From Coprinus comatus (Eukaryota; Basidiomycota; Agaricomycetes; Agaricales; Agaricaceae): a stretch of 64,000 nucleotides of DNA. Each line of letters opens with the position of its first letter. Within the stretch, counting starts at the first letter, position 1. A program made the translations under genes and the position numbers. Below the pieces are notes generated by a model, which worked only from the letters and a program-made list of their open reading frames with translations, had not been told where the DNA came from and ran no database searches. The DNA is taken from positions 310,001-374,000 of the forward strand of contig JAWPGT010000011.1 of NCBI GenBank assembly GCA_034638255.1, in the 5' to 3' direction. Below are positions 48,602-61,363 of this stretch, one piece after another.

Positions 48602-51600
48602 ATCGATGTCATGCCCTGGCTGCGCGTATGACGATTCATTCATCCACATTGTCATATTAATCCGGTTTGTTGCGACCAGACCTATCTTTGGCACCTTATG
48701 ATGCACCTCGACGACAACATTCATTGTTTCGGTTCTAGTTCAAACACAAATTCGCATATTGTATGTACAGTATACCCCTGGCTTCAAAGAACCTCAACAG
48801 GCTATTCTATTGTATATATTTCTTGTAATAAGAACGTTGTATTGAATATGGATGTACGTAGTGGTTTTTATGTTTGAATATGATCACAAAAATATAAGAT
48901 CATTTCCGAACGAGTATTAACGTATAAAAATATATACACGGCGTTCAGGAACTCATGTTAAGCGAGACCTGTTTAAGATTGTTGGGCCCTGTGATACACT
49001 TGAAATGTATTGGTTATTGTTTACTCAGGCCTACTTCTCTCTACCCGCCACTCATCGGTTTCATTTGCCTCATGTTTGGTTCATCTTATTTTATGACATG
49101 ATGATAAGTAATAAACACAATAAAGCCCTCCCAAAACTATGGACCTTTATTCACTCTCCAGTGAAGTTGAAGAGAATTATTATCATGTTGCTAGGGTTAA
49201 TGATTTGAACTGTACTGTCTGTACGCCTGGCTTAAACGTGAACGGTCCAAGGCTCGAGTGTCCTTGTTCTTGAGTGTCAGATCTCCGAGGTCAGTTCTAT
49301 ACAGGAAATCGGATTCAAGTACTTCATCTTGTTTCTACCCAATCCCCATGGGATCATGGTTACAGTCGAAATTATTATACTTGAGGCCAACCATTTCATT
49401 TCTCGTCACGACAGTGTCCAAGTTCATTAAGAACAATGAGGCCTTCGGGGGCCGATTGCTCTACTTATTTATAATACCGTCTAAAATCCGGAGTAATAAC
49501 ACTATATACACTGAGACACCTCCCCCTTCTAAAGGCCGTCAGTACATATGAGGATAATTCCGACTTTTATTATCATAAGCTCTATGCTCACGTCACTTTC
49601 CATTTGAGAGCAAAGAACCTAGATACAATGTAGTTGAAAGTCCCTTTAAATGTCCCAATCAGACTTAATAGCCATTGGAGGTAAACGTCTCATATGAACG
49701 ATCAAACGGTACCTGGAGTGTGATTTTAATCATTGTACGTGCCTTGTTGATTGTATAAAAATTTCAGGGATTTTCAAGAACAAGGGATTTTTGTGGTGGG
49801 AGACGTGGTACTTGCATTGTCACCAATGTCAAGTCATGATACTCACTGGTGTTAATGGAATAGAATCCATGTCAATCATTCAAGACCTTGTTTTTTTGTT
49901 GCCATCACTGTGCCATCATCCCGCGAAACTCTGGTACTTTAACGTAAGCGAGCATTGTATTTGATGATGAATTCTTTAGTTCTTCAAGGCGAGTCGGCTG
50001 GCCCCCGATGGCATCTGACACGTTGTTACAACAGTGACATCATTTATTATGCTTTTGTGGTATGTATCCTTCTTCAAACGCATTTAGTGGTAGTCACCCG
50101 ATGTCACTGAACTGGCTACCTTGTAGTAAGCTGTTGCCAAGACTTATGATCCTTATTGTGTATTGAAGATTGAATTGGGAACTCGTCCTCTTTATTGAGT
50201 AGGAAAGAACCGAAATACAATGCAGAAGTCCTGTTTTTGGATTGATTTCATATTTTTAACAAGGTAAGTCAGTGACGATCAAAACAACCCTGAAAAAATC
50301 ATTATGGATTGGTCCAGATTGGTCCTTGTTGAGGATTGCAGATTCAAGAAACAAGAGATGACTTTTCTGAGGTGGAAGAAGGGAGATGGTAAGATTCCAT
50401 TGTGATAACCGTAGTAGTGTCAATAAAATGAGAATCGGGTCAATGTAAGTCCTTGTTTTCTTAGGTGGGCGCGATTGATCGGTCTAAGTACTGTAGCCAC
50501 CAATTTTGGAATCTCTGATCACCGATCAATGTGACGTAAGAAATAAAAATACATTTTGTTGTTAATGGTCGAAAAATATGAAATCTGACTTAATACTTCC
50601 TTGTTGCTTCTAAGTACTGTGCCACAGGAAGTTTTCTGTCCCTAGCTTGTACACATTAATTAATTAACTGTTGCCAACTAGACACGATACAATAGCTAGT
50701 GACTATCAATCACATTGGTGTCTCCAGCTTAGTCGTCCTCAGACAATAATCTTGCGGCAGTAAATAGAACCCGAAGTGGGGTGAGATCTGGGATATATTC
50801 TTTGTATTCTGACATCTGGCTTCTTGAGTACCAGTCACCAAGTGTACAGCTTCACTCTGTTGCGAGCACGGACAATGTATGCATGACACGATCTCCGACA
50901 TGTACGAAGTGTTCAATTTGCAATTTGGAATATACCTATGTTCTGAGAAGAAGAAAAAGAAACAACACTGAACAATTGATTTCAATTAACCCTCACAACC
51001 GGAGAACAGAGTTGGAACTTCGTCAATGTCAAGAAGGCATTAGAGAAGTTCCACCGCGGCTCGCATGACCCAAAGTCATAATTGTATTTATTAAATATAG
51101 GCTCATGCCATCTGTCACTGAAGAAGCGATAGATGCGCTTGAGAAAATGCATACATATATATAAATAATGATACTTCTAAAAATAGCTGAACAAGGACCA
51201 CGTAGTTACATTATACAACTATGTACAAGAGTGCAGGCGAACAAGCTAGAAATTGGGTACCCGTTTGCACTTGAACTGTTATGTCATGTTTGAGAATCAG
51301 AGTTGAATCATTGGTTCATTTTTGTCTCGTTAATGACAGGCCCGATTTCAACGAAAGGCGTGGTAAGTTCCTTTTGAGTGTACTCCTTTATGAGAAAGTA
51401 CCTTGTATTCTAGTTATTGGCATGCTTCTATATTAAGTCTCCATGACATTCAAGTTGATGACGAAGATATGCAAGATAATTTCTGAACCCTATACAAGCC
51501 ACAATAGCATTAACACCATCGCCAACTTCTTGGCCACAATAACATGCATAATTTCATCCGACTTTGCGGGCCCATTGTGTCTGATTAGTCGAATCGGGGT

Positions 51601-51857
51601 TATAGTGAATTGTGCCAGGTTGTTCTATTTTATTGTATCGGGTGAGATAGGATAGTTAATACAACATGCACTATGTGGTCTGCAATTCACCTTTACTTAT
51701 CTGGTTTCTGAAGTGACTACAGAGAACCAGATGCGTTAAACGGGTCAAGCTACGGCATGAGTCAAGACATGCGATTTGTATGTTGTTTATACATCATAGT
51801 GAATAGTAAATATTTTGGCATCAGCCTCAGTAGTCCTCTATATACGGAGGATTTGTA
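48602..51857. other. 3.2-kb stretch without a recognised gene, between the two convergent F-box genes
   Basis: AT-rich; only short frames (under 100 codons) without motifs. The ends should hold the 3' UTRs of the two F-box genes. I see no LTR ends or long repeats. Confidence 0.45.
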
Positions 51858-53508
51858 CTATAGCACTAGATCTAATACAATACATTCGTTATCTCTGCGA
51901 CTTCGAAAGGCTATACGACCTATTTCCCCTGCTACACCAGCTGGATTGAGATGCCAAAACTCATTTTCGAGAGTAGGTATAGTTATTGGTCGAATCAAGT
52001 ATGTAGTAACATTCATCTCCGCATCCCAAGAATATGTGACAGTATCTGCAGTATAGTCGGGCCGTACTATGATGGTGGATGCCAAACCAAAGAAGGGGAT
52101 AGTTATATCCCGACGACCAATCGGATACTCGCCAAGGGAGACAGTCTTGAAGTCATCCTCCTCGTCGCAAGGTATTCGGGTTAGGTGTATTTGATCTTGA
52201 TGACTGAAAATAAGCCACGTATACCCTTGGAATACGAACGGAATCGAGGTACGATTCAGAGCCGCATCACAGACTATGTGGTGAAGGGGAGAAATCTGCT
52301 GTTGGTTTTCTTCTGGACCATTGTCTTCATATTCTTCCAGTTGTCGAATGGCATATATATCAATATAATGGAGATCAACCACGACAAGAAGGTCTGATGG
52401 AATGATATAAATCTCGTACTAATGAAGGATTAAGTTAATTAGACGAGGCCAGTGAAGTAGGCACGAACCGCTCGAGATCCCGGGTATGGGATGCAGATAC
52501 GTGTTGATTCTGGATCACCAGCACCATACTGAACCAACGAGAATCGACGATCCCTATGATTTACAACTCGACAATCAACCAGATATTTCTCTGATAGTCC
52601 CACAACCCATTTCACAACTTGCATGTAATCTCGCACAACTGACAACAGTTTTGCAACTAAGACCGCTGTCCCTCCGTGCCCCGTAAGATCGACTTGGTAT
52701 ATGCATATACGAGTAATATCCATCTCTGCAGCATTTTTTCAGTAACCTGAGAGTTAACAGAATCAACAGGCTTACTTCTAGCTCCGTTCCACAGCGCAAC
52801 TCGGAATGTTAAGTTTTTCTTGGATTGATCAATCCAATAATCAAAGCGGCTTAGCTTGTCAGGCATTGTAGCGTTGTCCCCAAGGCCAGGGTCAATGAGT
52901 AGCCGTTTTTCAAGTTCCATAGACTCCAAGTCGTAATAGAAAAGCTTGCCATCTTGATCAGTCACAAGAAGCCATCGGCCGCCAGGAAGTAACTTTGCAA
53001 ACTGCACGTCGGGGTGATTGATGCTGCGTTCCTGGAATGTTACAGTTGAGTTGGCTGTACTCCAGGCCTCTTGGGTACGTAGCCTGCGTACTACCCAACG
53101 TCGCAGCTCAGCAACCGTATAATCCCCCATTGGTTCTTCCAGTCTTCCCATACCATATGCGAGTTGGAGTTCCTTAGCCATGGCATACCAAAGTTGTCTT
53201 GAATGTGTCGCCCGGTACCACGTTCTGTCTGCCTGTTGTGTATATCATGTTACACTAAGGACCTAATATAAATAGCGATAACCTACCAAGCTTGCATTTG
53301 ATAGATCTTTCCAGTCAAGGTACTTGAGAATTTCACCAATTACTTCAAGAGGCAATAGAATGACGGAGGATGACGTGGATGTTGCAGGCCAAGGAGGTTG
53401 ATCATTTTGGTCAGCCTGGGAGGTGGCATATTGGAGTCGAAGGGGAGACTGGTAGCCTGTGAGGGTCTTGAGCTGCCAGAGTATCCAATTTCCGAACCTT
53501 TGTGCCAT
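51858..53508 (-). CDS. F-box protein, copy B
   Basis: Start MAQRFGNWILWQLKTLTG at 53508, sharing MAQR with copy A. F-box LLPLEVIGEILKYLDWKDLS, then after an intron (about 53286-53231) RTWYRATHSRQLW. The long exon 53230-52770 has EEPMGDYTVAELRRWVVRRL, LLPGGRWLLVTDQDGKLFYY and DYWIDQSKKNLTFRVALWN, matching copy A closely. Later exons (about 52715-52480 and 52435-51858) carry CIYQVDLTGHGG, HYIDIYAIRQLEEY and YTWLIFSHQDQIHLTRIP, ending CIVLDLVL. Predicted SCF substrate adaptor. It is divergent from family-U copy 2, mirroring the copy A pair. Confidence 0.82.
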
Positions 53509-53866
53509 GTTTGAACCGGGCTACGACAAAGGAAGTGCCGAGTGACAATACACCGATGTCGACAAACGTGAGAATTTCGTATTTGATCCAACCCAGTTCA
53601 GATACCTACATCGAGATGTTGCATCTGCTACTGTAGTCAGTATCTGACACCACTCTCTCGGCAACAATTTATTTCATTGTTCTTTCTACAGCTTGATAGT
53701 AGATGAAGAGCGTTGTTATGGATCATATTCTCAATATTTCACAGTGTTTGCCTATAAAACATTCATTCCCATCCAAGAACCCAGATACATCATCCCCAAC
53801 TTCCCATTACGCTTCACGTGTCATACTTGTTCTACTTCAATTCTATCTAAAACAACTTCCCCTAAG
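53509..53866. promoter_or_regulatory. Shared promoter region of the second F-box / U pair
   Basis: 358 bp between divergent start codons (53508 minus, 53867 plus). CCTATAAAACATTCATTCC at about 53752 is a TATA-like element for the plus-strand gene. Confidence 0.5.
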
Positions 53867-55427
53867 ATGGAAGAACCACTCCCCAAGCCAATGTACTGCC
53901 CTCGTTACACGAAATACTTGAAACGCTCTATTCAGGAAAGATTGGGATACCAACCCGAACACTTGATTAGTGTAACCGACGAGTCTGTCTCCGAGCAGCT
54001 TACATATTGGAAGGGGCAACAATGGTGGACTAGTAGGGACAAAAATACAGCAAAAATTGTCAAGGATAGTCTAGTGAAGACGGCATCCGAAAAAACCAAA
54101 TCCTCCATGAAAAAAGAGCTTAAATGGGCGCTTGGCATGGGACCATCTGAATTCTCTGAAGTCATGGAGCCCATCTTGAGAGGAAAATTCAAGAAGGTAC
54201 ACAACGTAAGCAACTTATGTATATTTGCCAAGATAACCCGTTGCATTAATTTTTTGTCCTTATACAGCATATCTCTTTCTCTCATTGTACTTCTCATGAT
54301 GATATGAAGCTACTTGGTATTGTCGCAGTGGATACCCATCAGGTAGACGAAGTCATTGCAGTCGTTCAATCACCAGAGTTCGGAGCCTGCCATGCTGCTG
54401 CACCTGTCCCAACGAAGATAGTTGACAACATGAATAAGTTCATGAGCCCAGACACACCGAAGACTCAAGGAAAGGTAAATACTAAATAGTCACGCTTCTA
54501 CAGTTCGGTTACTTATTACGGTTGTTTGCAAGGGCGAATCCGTTGATAGCGCTATTGTTGCAGCCCATATAAACAATCTGTGGATGTGCTCTGGTTATCC
54601 AGGGACACTTATAGGGGAGTTCAAATTGGATGGTAAAGTCACGCATTGTCATACGAATACATATCTGTCCGGGAAGACAGATTATGCAATAGTTGCCCTC
54701 ACAACTTTAGACAATGAGCTCCCAACGGGATCACTGTATCAGCCTGAATTTCGAGAGGGACAAGCATTGCGTGAGGACTTTCATAAGTGTAAGATCATAT
54801 ATCTATTAACGTAATTCAGGAAAATTGACTTACTAGCTGATAACCCAGGGTCGGGGTCATTTAAAGAGTTTCGGTCGGAAATACAGGACTTCATTATGGA
54901 AACTGCTCCACTCCCTGATATTTTGGAAGAAGTTTCATATGAAATCACATTTGTGGAGGTGAAACAAACACCGGATCCTGCCGAGTCACTGGCACCCATC
55001 TCAAAAAGCTCTACACTACACCAAATGTTGGCCACCTGTCGTTGCGCGTAAGTACAGATTAACCTCCCCTAGGTATTTTTATGCGAGTCTGATGTGACAA
55101 AGTGATTCATATGGCACTGCCAAACACAGAGTCATAAAATTCATTTTGAGTGATGGGAAGAATTGGATATTTGGCATTTTAGATAATGAAACTGGGATCG
55201 CATACTGCACCGATGTCCTCGACAATTCTAAGATGGATAAAACTAAAGAGCTCTTCAATCTTCTGAGCGTTTGGGTATGTTAACTGTCAATTATATATTT
55301 AGTCATCACTTACATCTCAAAGACAATTGTGTCAGGGCCTTTACTCAAAGATAAAGTGTTTGCGAGATGCAAGTTAGGTCGTACGGAGCACTATTGTCCG
55401 ACACCGTCTATGCCGACGCCCGTTTAG
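53867..55427 (+). CDS. Protein of unknown family U, copy 2 (possible PD-(D/E)XK-like fold)
   Basis: Start MEEPLPKPMYCPRYTKYLKR at 53867. Exons give YWKGQQWWTSRDKNTAKIVK, MKLLGIVAVDTHQVDEVIAV, NTYLSGKTDYAIVALTTLDN, LPDILEEVSYEITFVEVKQT, HQMLATCRC, WIFGILDNETGIAYCTDVLD, LFNLLSVW, and a last exon with GPLLKDKVFARCKLGRTEHY, ending TAG 55427. The order and spacing of conserved blocks match copy 1 at 44831-46665, though overall identity looks low. PD about 13 residues before E-V-K is compatible with a nuclease motif; catalytic activity is unproven. Probably cytosolic or nuclear: no signal peptide or helix. Divergent from F-box copy B. Confidence 0.72.
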
Positions 55428-56172
55428 TGGACTTCACCTCTTGATTATACGAGATGCTCTCCATCTCCCTGGACTATGACAACATCGTATTTGTACAGTA
55501 TCATCCTCTCTCCCTTCTCGTTGATTTACTGCCCTATTCTCTCCTATGGACATTTTTCCTCCATTTTGTACATTGTCATTCCTTGGTTTTCTTTCTTCTT
55601 CTATAAATAGCAGTCTACTACATCTGTGTTACGATGCCCATGCTATTTATACTGTACCAATTAGCACAACTACAATTAACTGGAACAAATACACTCATGT
55701 ACTATCTTGACCAGATGTTCGTTTTTCCCACAAGTTCGTATTTTGATTTTTTAAACACTGTCGTCTAACATACTCTACTTCTTGCTTGGTATTTCGAATC
55801 TGGGACCTTATGTACACGGTTCTGTAAATTCTTTTACCAAAACTCAATAAACTGAAGGACTGACTTTTTGGTATGTTGACATCCCATAGGATTTAGAAAT
55901 CTAAATGGCATCCTCAAACCATATTTCTGTGACGTGCTGATTGTTCCGGTTATCAAATCGGGAAAGGACCCTGTCAGATCTTGAACCTTTGGCAGGACAC
56001 GAAAAATGCTTCAAAAAATACAAAAGTACCTGCAATCGACTCCATTTAAAGAGCTAAGTCCGCTGCCAAAAAAGCAAGCGATTCTATTGAGCGGTTATTA
56101 CGAAATTAAAAATACAAGTAAATAGAAAATATATTGGTGATGTGTCTCCTCCCAGGTTATACTATTATAACA
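55428..56172. other. Intergenic, no gene seen
   Basis: AT-rich DNA containing the 3' UTR of the upstream gene. A TATAAATAG-like box occurs near 55603. Confidence 0.4.
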
Positions 56173-57860
56173 ATGCCCCAACCACGAAAAAAGACCAAGC
56201 GAAATATTTCCGGACTTCGGAACCAACGAGGTTCAGTAAATAGAATGGAAACAAACCAACAAAGTGACCTTGCACATGGAAATTCTGGGAACCCTCCTAT
56301 TGCATCTGCAGGGTTGGTTGACATTGAAGAAGGACATAAAAATCATGATACACCTCCGGAGAGACATCCTGATGATATTAGACCATGCTGGGAAGAGACT
56401 GATAATGAGGATGATATGGGAATGGATGATGAAGAACTTGAAGGAGAGGTTGAAGGGGTAGATTCTGAAGGAGTACAGGTGTTAATGATGAACCTAGCAG
56501 TAAATTATGGGGACGATCCCGCTGATGAGGACTGGGTACCATCCTCATTAAGGTGGAAAAAGCGAAAAAAGCAGGGTGAGTTTCAGGCTCCTTCCCAGCC
56601 CTCTCGCTGCACGTGCGAGGTAAACAAGGACAAAGTTTGGGCATCTAAGGACGAACCTCGCGCAGCGAGGGGCTGGCACATTATGTCCTTCGGCCATTCC
56701 CGAGTGGCAGTGAGGGTCTGCATACGTAAGAGAATAAGGGTTAGCGAGGTTTTCCACGACTTAACAGATGTCCTAAAACAGTAGGACTACTACGTTCGCC
56801 ATTATATTCATCAATTAGAGTAGTTCCACAGACTTAAAGCAGCACATGTATTCTTCTACGAAAAAATCTTGTAACATAGCTTTGCACTTAAATACATTGA
56901 TCCTGGGGACATGTGGTGAAAATCTTCAAAGGAGGCCGACTCACACTGCAAGCTTTCATTCAGAGGATAATTAGAAATCAAGGGAGAGCATCCTGAGAGG
57001 TTTCCGAAGAGCTTGCGAGGCGTCTTCTGGTCTTATTGCTTTCTTGTATCTCGAGAGGGCACCTGAAATGTTGTTTAGGCTTGGGAAGTTGGGAAAAAAA
57101 CTTCAAAGTCAGTTTTGGAACGTTCAACCAGATGTCTACCATTCTATTGCAAAGAGGACACCAGAGCACTCAGCAGATAAACAAGTACATTTCCAAGCTA
57201 TCTAACTTATAGAAAGAGGGAGTAGACAAGACTCACAAGTGAGTGCCAACTTCCAAGTGGTGACTCGTTTACTATATTTTAGAAAATTAAGATGATTATT
57301 GGAAAAAAATAGAAGAGAGAATAAAAGAGATTCGTCGTCATAAAATAAACTTTTCTTTGATTTTGAACATCCACCACCTGAGTACCTATGACTAGGCTAC
57401 TAGGAATGACTCCGAGTCGCCATTCAGGGTATGGAGGTAATTTCAAAAATATATGATATTTTCCATAATTACTAATATGTTTTTGATGACATAAGACTCT
57501 CGGCAGTGGCCGAAGGACATAATGTGCCAGCCCCTCGCTGTGCGAGGTTCGTCCTTAGATGCCCAAACTTTGTCCTTGTTTACCTCGCACGTGCAGCGAG
57601 AGGGCTGGGAAGGAGCCTGGGTGAGTTTGAGTTTTGGCCATCATATAAGAAATATTCACTTATTATATATATATATATTTACCCATTCAGGTCGTCCTTC
57701 TCACTATATTGAAGGGCCAGATGTTGGAAGCAAGTTGGAATGGACCCAATTTAGATACCGTGAACTTCTAAAAGACCAGACACATCAGGAAATTGCACAT
57801 TTACTTGGGTCTACCTTAGGGTTGCTTAGACTACTTGTTGTACTTGTATGTCCTTGGTGA
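56173..57860 (+). pseudogene. N-terminal fragment of a basidiomycete DDE transposase, interrupted
   Basis: Starts MPQPRKKTKRNISGLRNQRG at 56173, followed by an acidic stretch and YGDDPADEDWVPSSLRWKKR. After an intron (acceptor CATTCAG at 57690) it continues GRPSHYIEGPDVGSKLEWTQ and FRYRELLKDQT. This arrangement (NISGLRNQ, acidic linker, DEDWVP, GPDVxSKS, RTQ/RY) is, as far as I recall, the N-terminal region of a DDE-endonuclease gene family common in agaricomycetes. No catalytic DDE domain follows and the frame ends at 57860, so it is a truncated relic. A 1,036-bp element sits at its exon 1/intron 1 junction. Confidence 0.6.
56584..57619. mobile_element. Non-autonomous Mutator-like element (1,036 bp; 113-bp inverted repeats; 9-bp duplication)
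   Basis: The inverted repeats are 56584-56696 and 57507-57619, starting CAGGCTCCTTCCCAGCC, and differ at one position (CGCGCAG against CGCACAG). The flanks are GGTGAGTTT at 56575-56583 and 57620-57628, an exact 9-bp target duplication. Long inverted repeats plus a 9-bp duplication are diagnostic of Mutator-like elements. The ~810-bp interior has no transposase frame. Near-identical repeats imply recent insertion. Confidence 0.9.
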
Positions 57861-58707
57861 AAAATTGCCCAAGGTACTCTGAGGAACATTTTAGTTCCAA
57901 GTTGGGCCAAGGATAGAACCAAGTACATCTTCAAGTATTTACTTGATCACGAAAAATGTCAAACTTAGTTCACATTATTAATGCTATTTGTTTTTGTTTC
58001 TGATCAATGATTATTGATCACCACATATGTTTTTAAACTTTTGATGTTATCAGATTTGGACTTTGCAAAAAAAGCAGATGAGTGTGACATCCTACTCTCC
58101 TTGTCACACATCACTCACTCCATGTCACATCCCAATGGCAACAATCTCACGAGATCATAATACCTCTGCCACATCATTACATCCCTATTCACTCAATTCC
58201 TAACGGAATCTCACGTTTCTAGGCTCTCTAGAATCGTCTCATCATTTTGCTTCGAATGGCGGCAGTTACGCGTCATGTGGGGTAGTACTTGTACTATGAC
58301 AGCCACTTTATTGCACAAGGTTAGTATACAATGTTTTTGGTCTGTTGTACTCATTTCATCACGCTTTGGCACACGTCTTGGCTCTTCGGAACCGGCTCTT
58401 TTTTTCGCTTTGAACAAGCCTAGCCACGCGTGCTATGGCATAGTTCTCATGGTTTGACATGGCTAATAATGGTATGTCATCACCTAATAGTATCTTGAGG
58501 CTGCTTCACTCATTTCCTTACATAGAGACGTGTACCTAGGCTTGTTTAAACAACCCATAACTCCTCCATAGCCAACCGAAGTCGCTTGTGCAGTGGAGAA
58601 GGATTAGAGGTATAGTGAGCAATACTCTTGTACTGGGTCCCAGGTGAGTCACTATAAATAAATATCTAATATTTTGCTTGATACATGTTTAATCCTTATG
58701 ATTTTAG
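57861..58707. other. Transposon-margin DNA, no gene
   Basis: Around 57850-57930 there are several CTTGG/CCAAG motifs that recur inversely at about 59470-59600. No coding sequence recognised. Confidence 0.35.
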
Positions 58708-59110
58708 GCTCATTACAACCGACTTGACGACACCGTTCAAACGGTGCCATCCGCACTCCGCACCACCCAAAACTCATGTGCCAACGTGCACATCTCTGGT
58801 AAGTTACCACATATGTTCCTCCCCAACGAAATAACTGATATGTCATTCAATATCTGTGCACTCCTCCTGTACTTAGGTTCGTTAAAACCGCCTAAACAGC
58901 GTTGTTACAACGATACTATCCGCACCACGTACCCCTCAAAACTCATGTACCGACATGCAGATCTGTGGTAAGTTACTATATATATATTACTCTCCAACTA
59001 AATAACTAATAACTCGCCCATTTTTTATCCAATCCTTTTGTGTTTAGGCTCGTTATAACCACATTAACCGCCCCTTTCCAACGCTGGTACTCGCACGTCG
59101 TACAGTCGAG
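58708..59110 (+). repeat. Three tandem ~170-bp exon-like repeats
   Basis: Units begin after a TTTAG or CTTAG acceptor at 58708, 58877 and 59048 (spacing 169 and 171 bp). Each opens with GGCTC/GGTTC-TTA-AACC and the first two end in a TCTSTG|GTAAGTTAC donor-like site. The conserved core CCAAAACTCATGT / CTCAAAACTCATGT codes in the first two units for a QNSC-type peptide. The parts between units look like introns. Confidence 0.6.
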
Positions 59111-61363
59111 TATCATGCTTTGTGTGATGTGATCTTTGTAACACATCATCCAAGGTTCGCTTTTTCTCTCCATTTTATGTTAATAATTACTTATTTCACT
59201 ATTACAGTCTCTATGCTGATACAAAGGTATAAGAATGTATTAATACTGTAGACTAAGTTAGTATATCACATGTATTATTACAACTTCAATGATATTTTTT
59301 TTATTGTCCTTATTCCCTTACTTGGTGTGACCTTGAGAGTACTTGAATTATCCCGAAAATGCAAATAAAATCCTGTAAAATATAATTACAAGGTAGAAAA
59401 GTAACTTTTATGTGCTGTCCAAGTACGTTCAAAGCTATTCAAGTACACCCAAGTTAGAGGGACCTACTTGGAGCTCCTTGGGACAAATTTTCCAAGGAAC
59501 TCCAAGGATAATTTTACTCTTCTTTGAATTCTATTGGGATATACTTGGAGCTCCTTGGATGCCTTTCTAAGTAACTTCAAGTACCTCCAAGGACATGTGC
59601 GAAATCCTGATGAAGTGAAATGAAACAAATGAAAAAGAGTCATGTGACTATCTAATAATAGTTCCTTTTTCCAACACTCCCCTTTTCATAAGCATAGTCA
59701 GCAATTAAGCAATATTGTCTACTAGTCCATATTATTATTTTAAATTGTGCTTGGAAGCAGCAAATGTTGGGTTTGAGAACACTAAACCATAGTAATTGTC
59801 CCTGAAGTCCTCAAATTTAACTCGACTGAGATTCTTCATGAGAAGATCTGCAGGATTTGATGTTCCAGGAATAAAGAATAATAGAACTTTTTTATCAGGT
59901 AAGCACTGCCAAATAAAATGGAATTTGATGTCAATGTGCTTCGACCTCTTCTCAACAGTTGGATTTTGAGCAATGAAGAGGGAGCCCATATTATCACCAC
60001 AAATTTCCATAGGTTCACCATTAGATAAACCAAGTTCCATCATCATCTGGCAAATCCACACAGCCTGACAGCAGCTATCAGATAGCGCCATATATTTAGC
60101 CTCAGTGGAGGACAAGGCAACAGTCTTTTGCACTCAACTGACCCATGCAACTGGATAGGAGGCTAGAGACATAAAGTACCCAGTCTGAGAACAATGGTTT
60201 GATGGATTACTATCCCAATCCGAATCACTATAAGTGATAAAACCTTCACCTTTTCTTTTCCTCCATCAAGCACCATGTGATATTCTTTGGTAGTGAGAAG
60301 GTAATGGCAAATATATAGAGCATGTTTGAGATGCTCTTCGGAAGGATTGTGGACATGTTGACTTAATTTGGTTACTGCAAATCCAATGTCTGGACGAGTT
60401 CCAATCATTAAGTACAACAGTGATCCAATCACTTGTTGGTAACATGTCTGAAGTATGGCATTAACAGGAGCAGTATTAGGGACAGCATGGTAATCTTTTG
60501 GCAGCAGAGTATGCACTGGTTTGGTATTACGACCTTCACCATCAATCTTGAATCTTTCAAGGATCTTCTGAAGGTAAGAAGATTGATCCAAGAAAATCTT
60601 TTGATTTGCTCTATCACATTAAATATACATGCCTAGAAACTCTTTGGCTTCACTGGCATCATGGCATTCCCAATGCTTCATGAACTTCCCTTTGAGCTTT
60701 TTAAGCAGGGCAGAGTCATTTCCTATAAAGAGTATGTCATTGACATAGACAATGGCAATACAGAGTTTGCCAGACTTCTTGTCTTGGTAGATGTATACAC
60801 CAGCATTGGATTCACATTGGTTGAAGCCTAGATCTTTCATGGAAGATGCCATTTCTTTCCACCAGGCCAACCTGGCTTGTTTAAGGCTGTACAATGTGTG
60901 ATGTAACCTCCAGACTTTGTTCTCTTTCCCTTTTGTAATGAAACCTTTGGGTTGTTCCATATAGATCTCCTCATCCAGTTTTCCATATAGATATGCAGTC
61001 TTGACATCCACAGACTCAATATCCCAATCATTTAAGGCTGCTAAACCGAGAAGGATATGAGAGGATTCATAACATATGACTGGAGAGAATAATTCATCAA
61101 AGTCAATGCCCTCAACTTGAGAAAATCCTTTTGCCACGAGACGAGTACATTTCTGGCCATCTCCTTTGACATTGAACACCCATTGGTTTCAAATAGCTTT
61201 CCTCCCCTTAGGGAGATCCACAAATTCATAGACTTTGCACTTTTTCAGTGCTTCCAACTCTTCTTTGCATGTTTCCAGCCATTTATCTCATTCCTTTGGA
61301 TCAAGTTTATTTAGATCATGGAATTTAACAGGGATTTTTGCAGCATTGGAGTGTGCTGTAAGT

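Noticed and set aside
51443..52056. Plus-strand open frames opposite the F-box copy B
   Set aside because: Antisense or random; no motif, and the minus strand carries the conserved coding sequence.
57501..57712. Reading frame spanning the Mutator-like right end, similar in inverse to one at the left end
   Set aside because: Both arise from the inverted repeats, not from coding sequence.
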